DNA of 64,000 nucleotides from Diadophis punctatus similis (Eukaryota; Chordata; Lepidosauria; Squamata; Dipsadidae): NCBI GenBank assembly GCA_023053685.1, contig JALIGW010000058.1, positions 970,001 to 1,034,000 of the forward strand, read 5' to 3'. Shown piece by piece: positions 63,966 to 64,000 of this stretch (position 1 is its first letter; each line of letters starts with the position of its first letter). The notes under the pieces were generated by a model. It saw only the letters and a program-made list of their open reading frames with translations, ran no database searches and was not told where the DNA came from. The position numbers and the translations under genes were made by a program.

Positions 63966-64000
63966 CCAAGATAGCCTTGCTAGACTAAGCCCACCTGGCC

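Overview
The window looks like snake nuclear DNA. The clues are many CR1 fragments, L2/L3-type LINEs whose 3' tails run into TTCTA or AAATA microsatellites, a Sauria-type tRNA SINE, and host exons with vertebrate-style splice sites. The host genes belong to a tandem family that mixes Kunitz (BPTI-like) and WAP (four-disulfide core) domains, with nearly every domain on its own phase 1-1 exon. Fused Kunitz/WAP secreted proteins of this general kind are known from snake venom-gland transcripts. The sequence alone does not show where these copies are expressed.

Layout. Gene A is on the plus strand and its 5' end lies outside the window: WAP 61-237, Kunitz 6326-6496, terminal exon from 7478. Genes B to E are all on the minus strand. 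Gene B (18112 to about 9817) has signal peptide, Kunitz, Kunitz, WAP. Gene C (30421 to about 21375) and gene D (46610 to about 37161) each have signal peptide, Kunitz, three WAPs, two Kunitz domains and a short tail exon. Gene E (tail exon near 50880, 5' end beyond 64000) has the same order; the window stops about 40 bases before its expected first Kunitz exon. C, D and E sit in tandem segmental duplications of about 12-16 kb whose introns are still easy to align. Gene B shares the signal exon and 5' flank.

The proteins would be secreted multi-domain inhibitors or inhibitor-derived ligands. Equivalent domains differ most at the reactive site. In the last Kunitz domain P1 is Lys in C and Glu in D and E, while the first WAP domain is identical in C and D. 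Several domains have gained or lost cysteines in ways that fit paired disulfide loss or gain.

The rest is mostly mobile DNA. It includes two long LINE open frames (33353-34519 minus, 61470-63509 plus), many CR1 pieces, hAT-type elements with 8-bp target duplications (one carrying a coiled-coil coding fragment), LTR pieces, a Ty3/Gypsy gag fragment, long microsatellites, and a tandem repeat plus an inverted repeat that contain hammerhead-ribozyme-like cores. Introns and intergenic stretches not listed contain no further exon that I could recognise.
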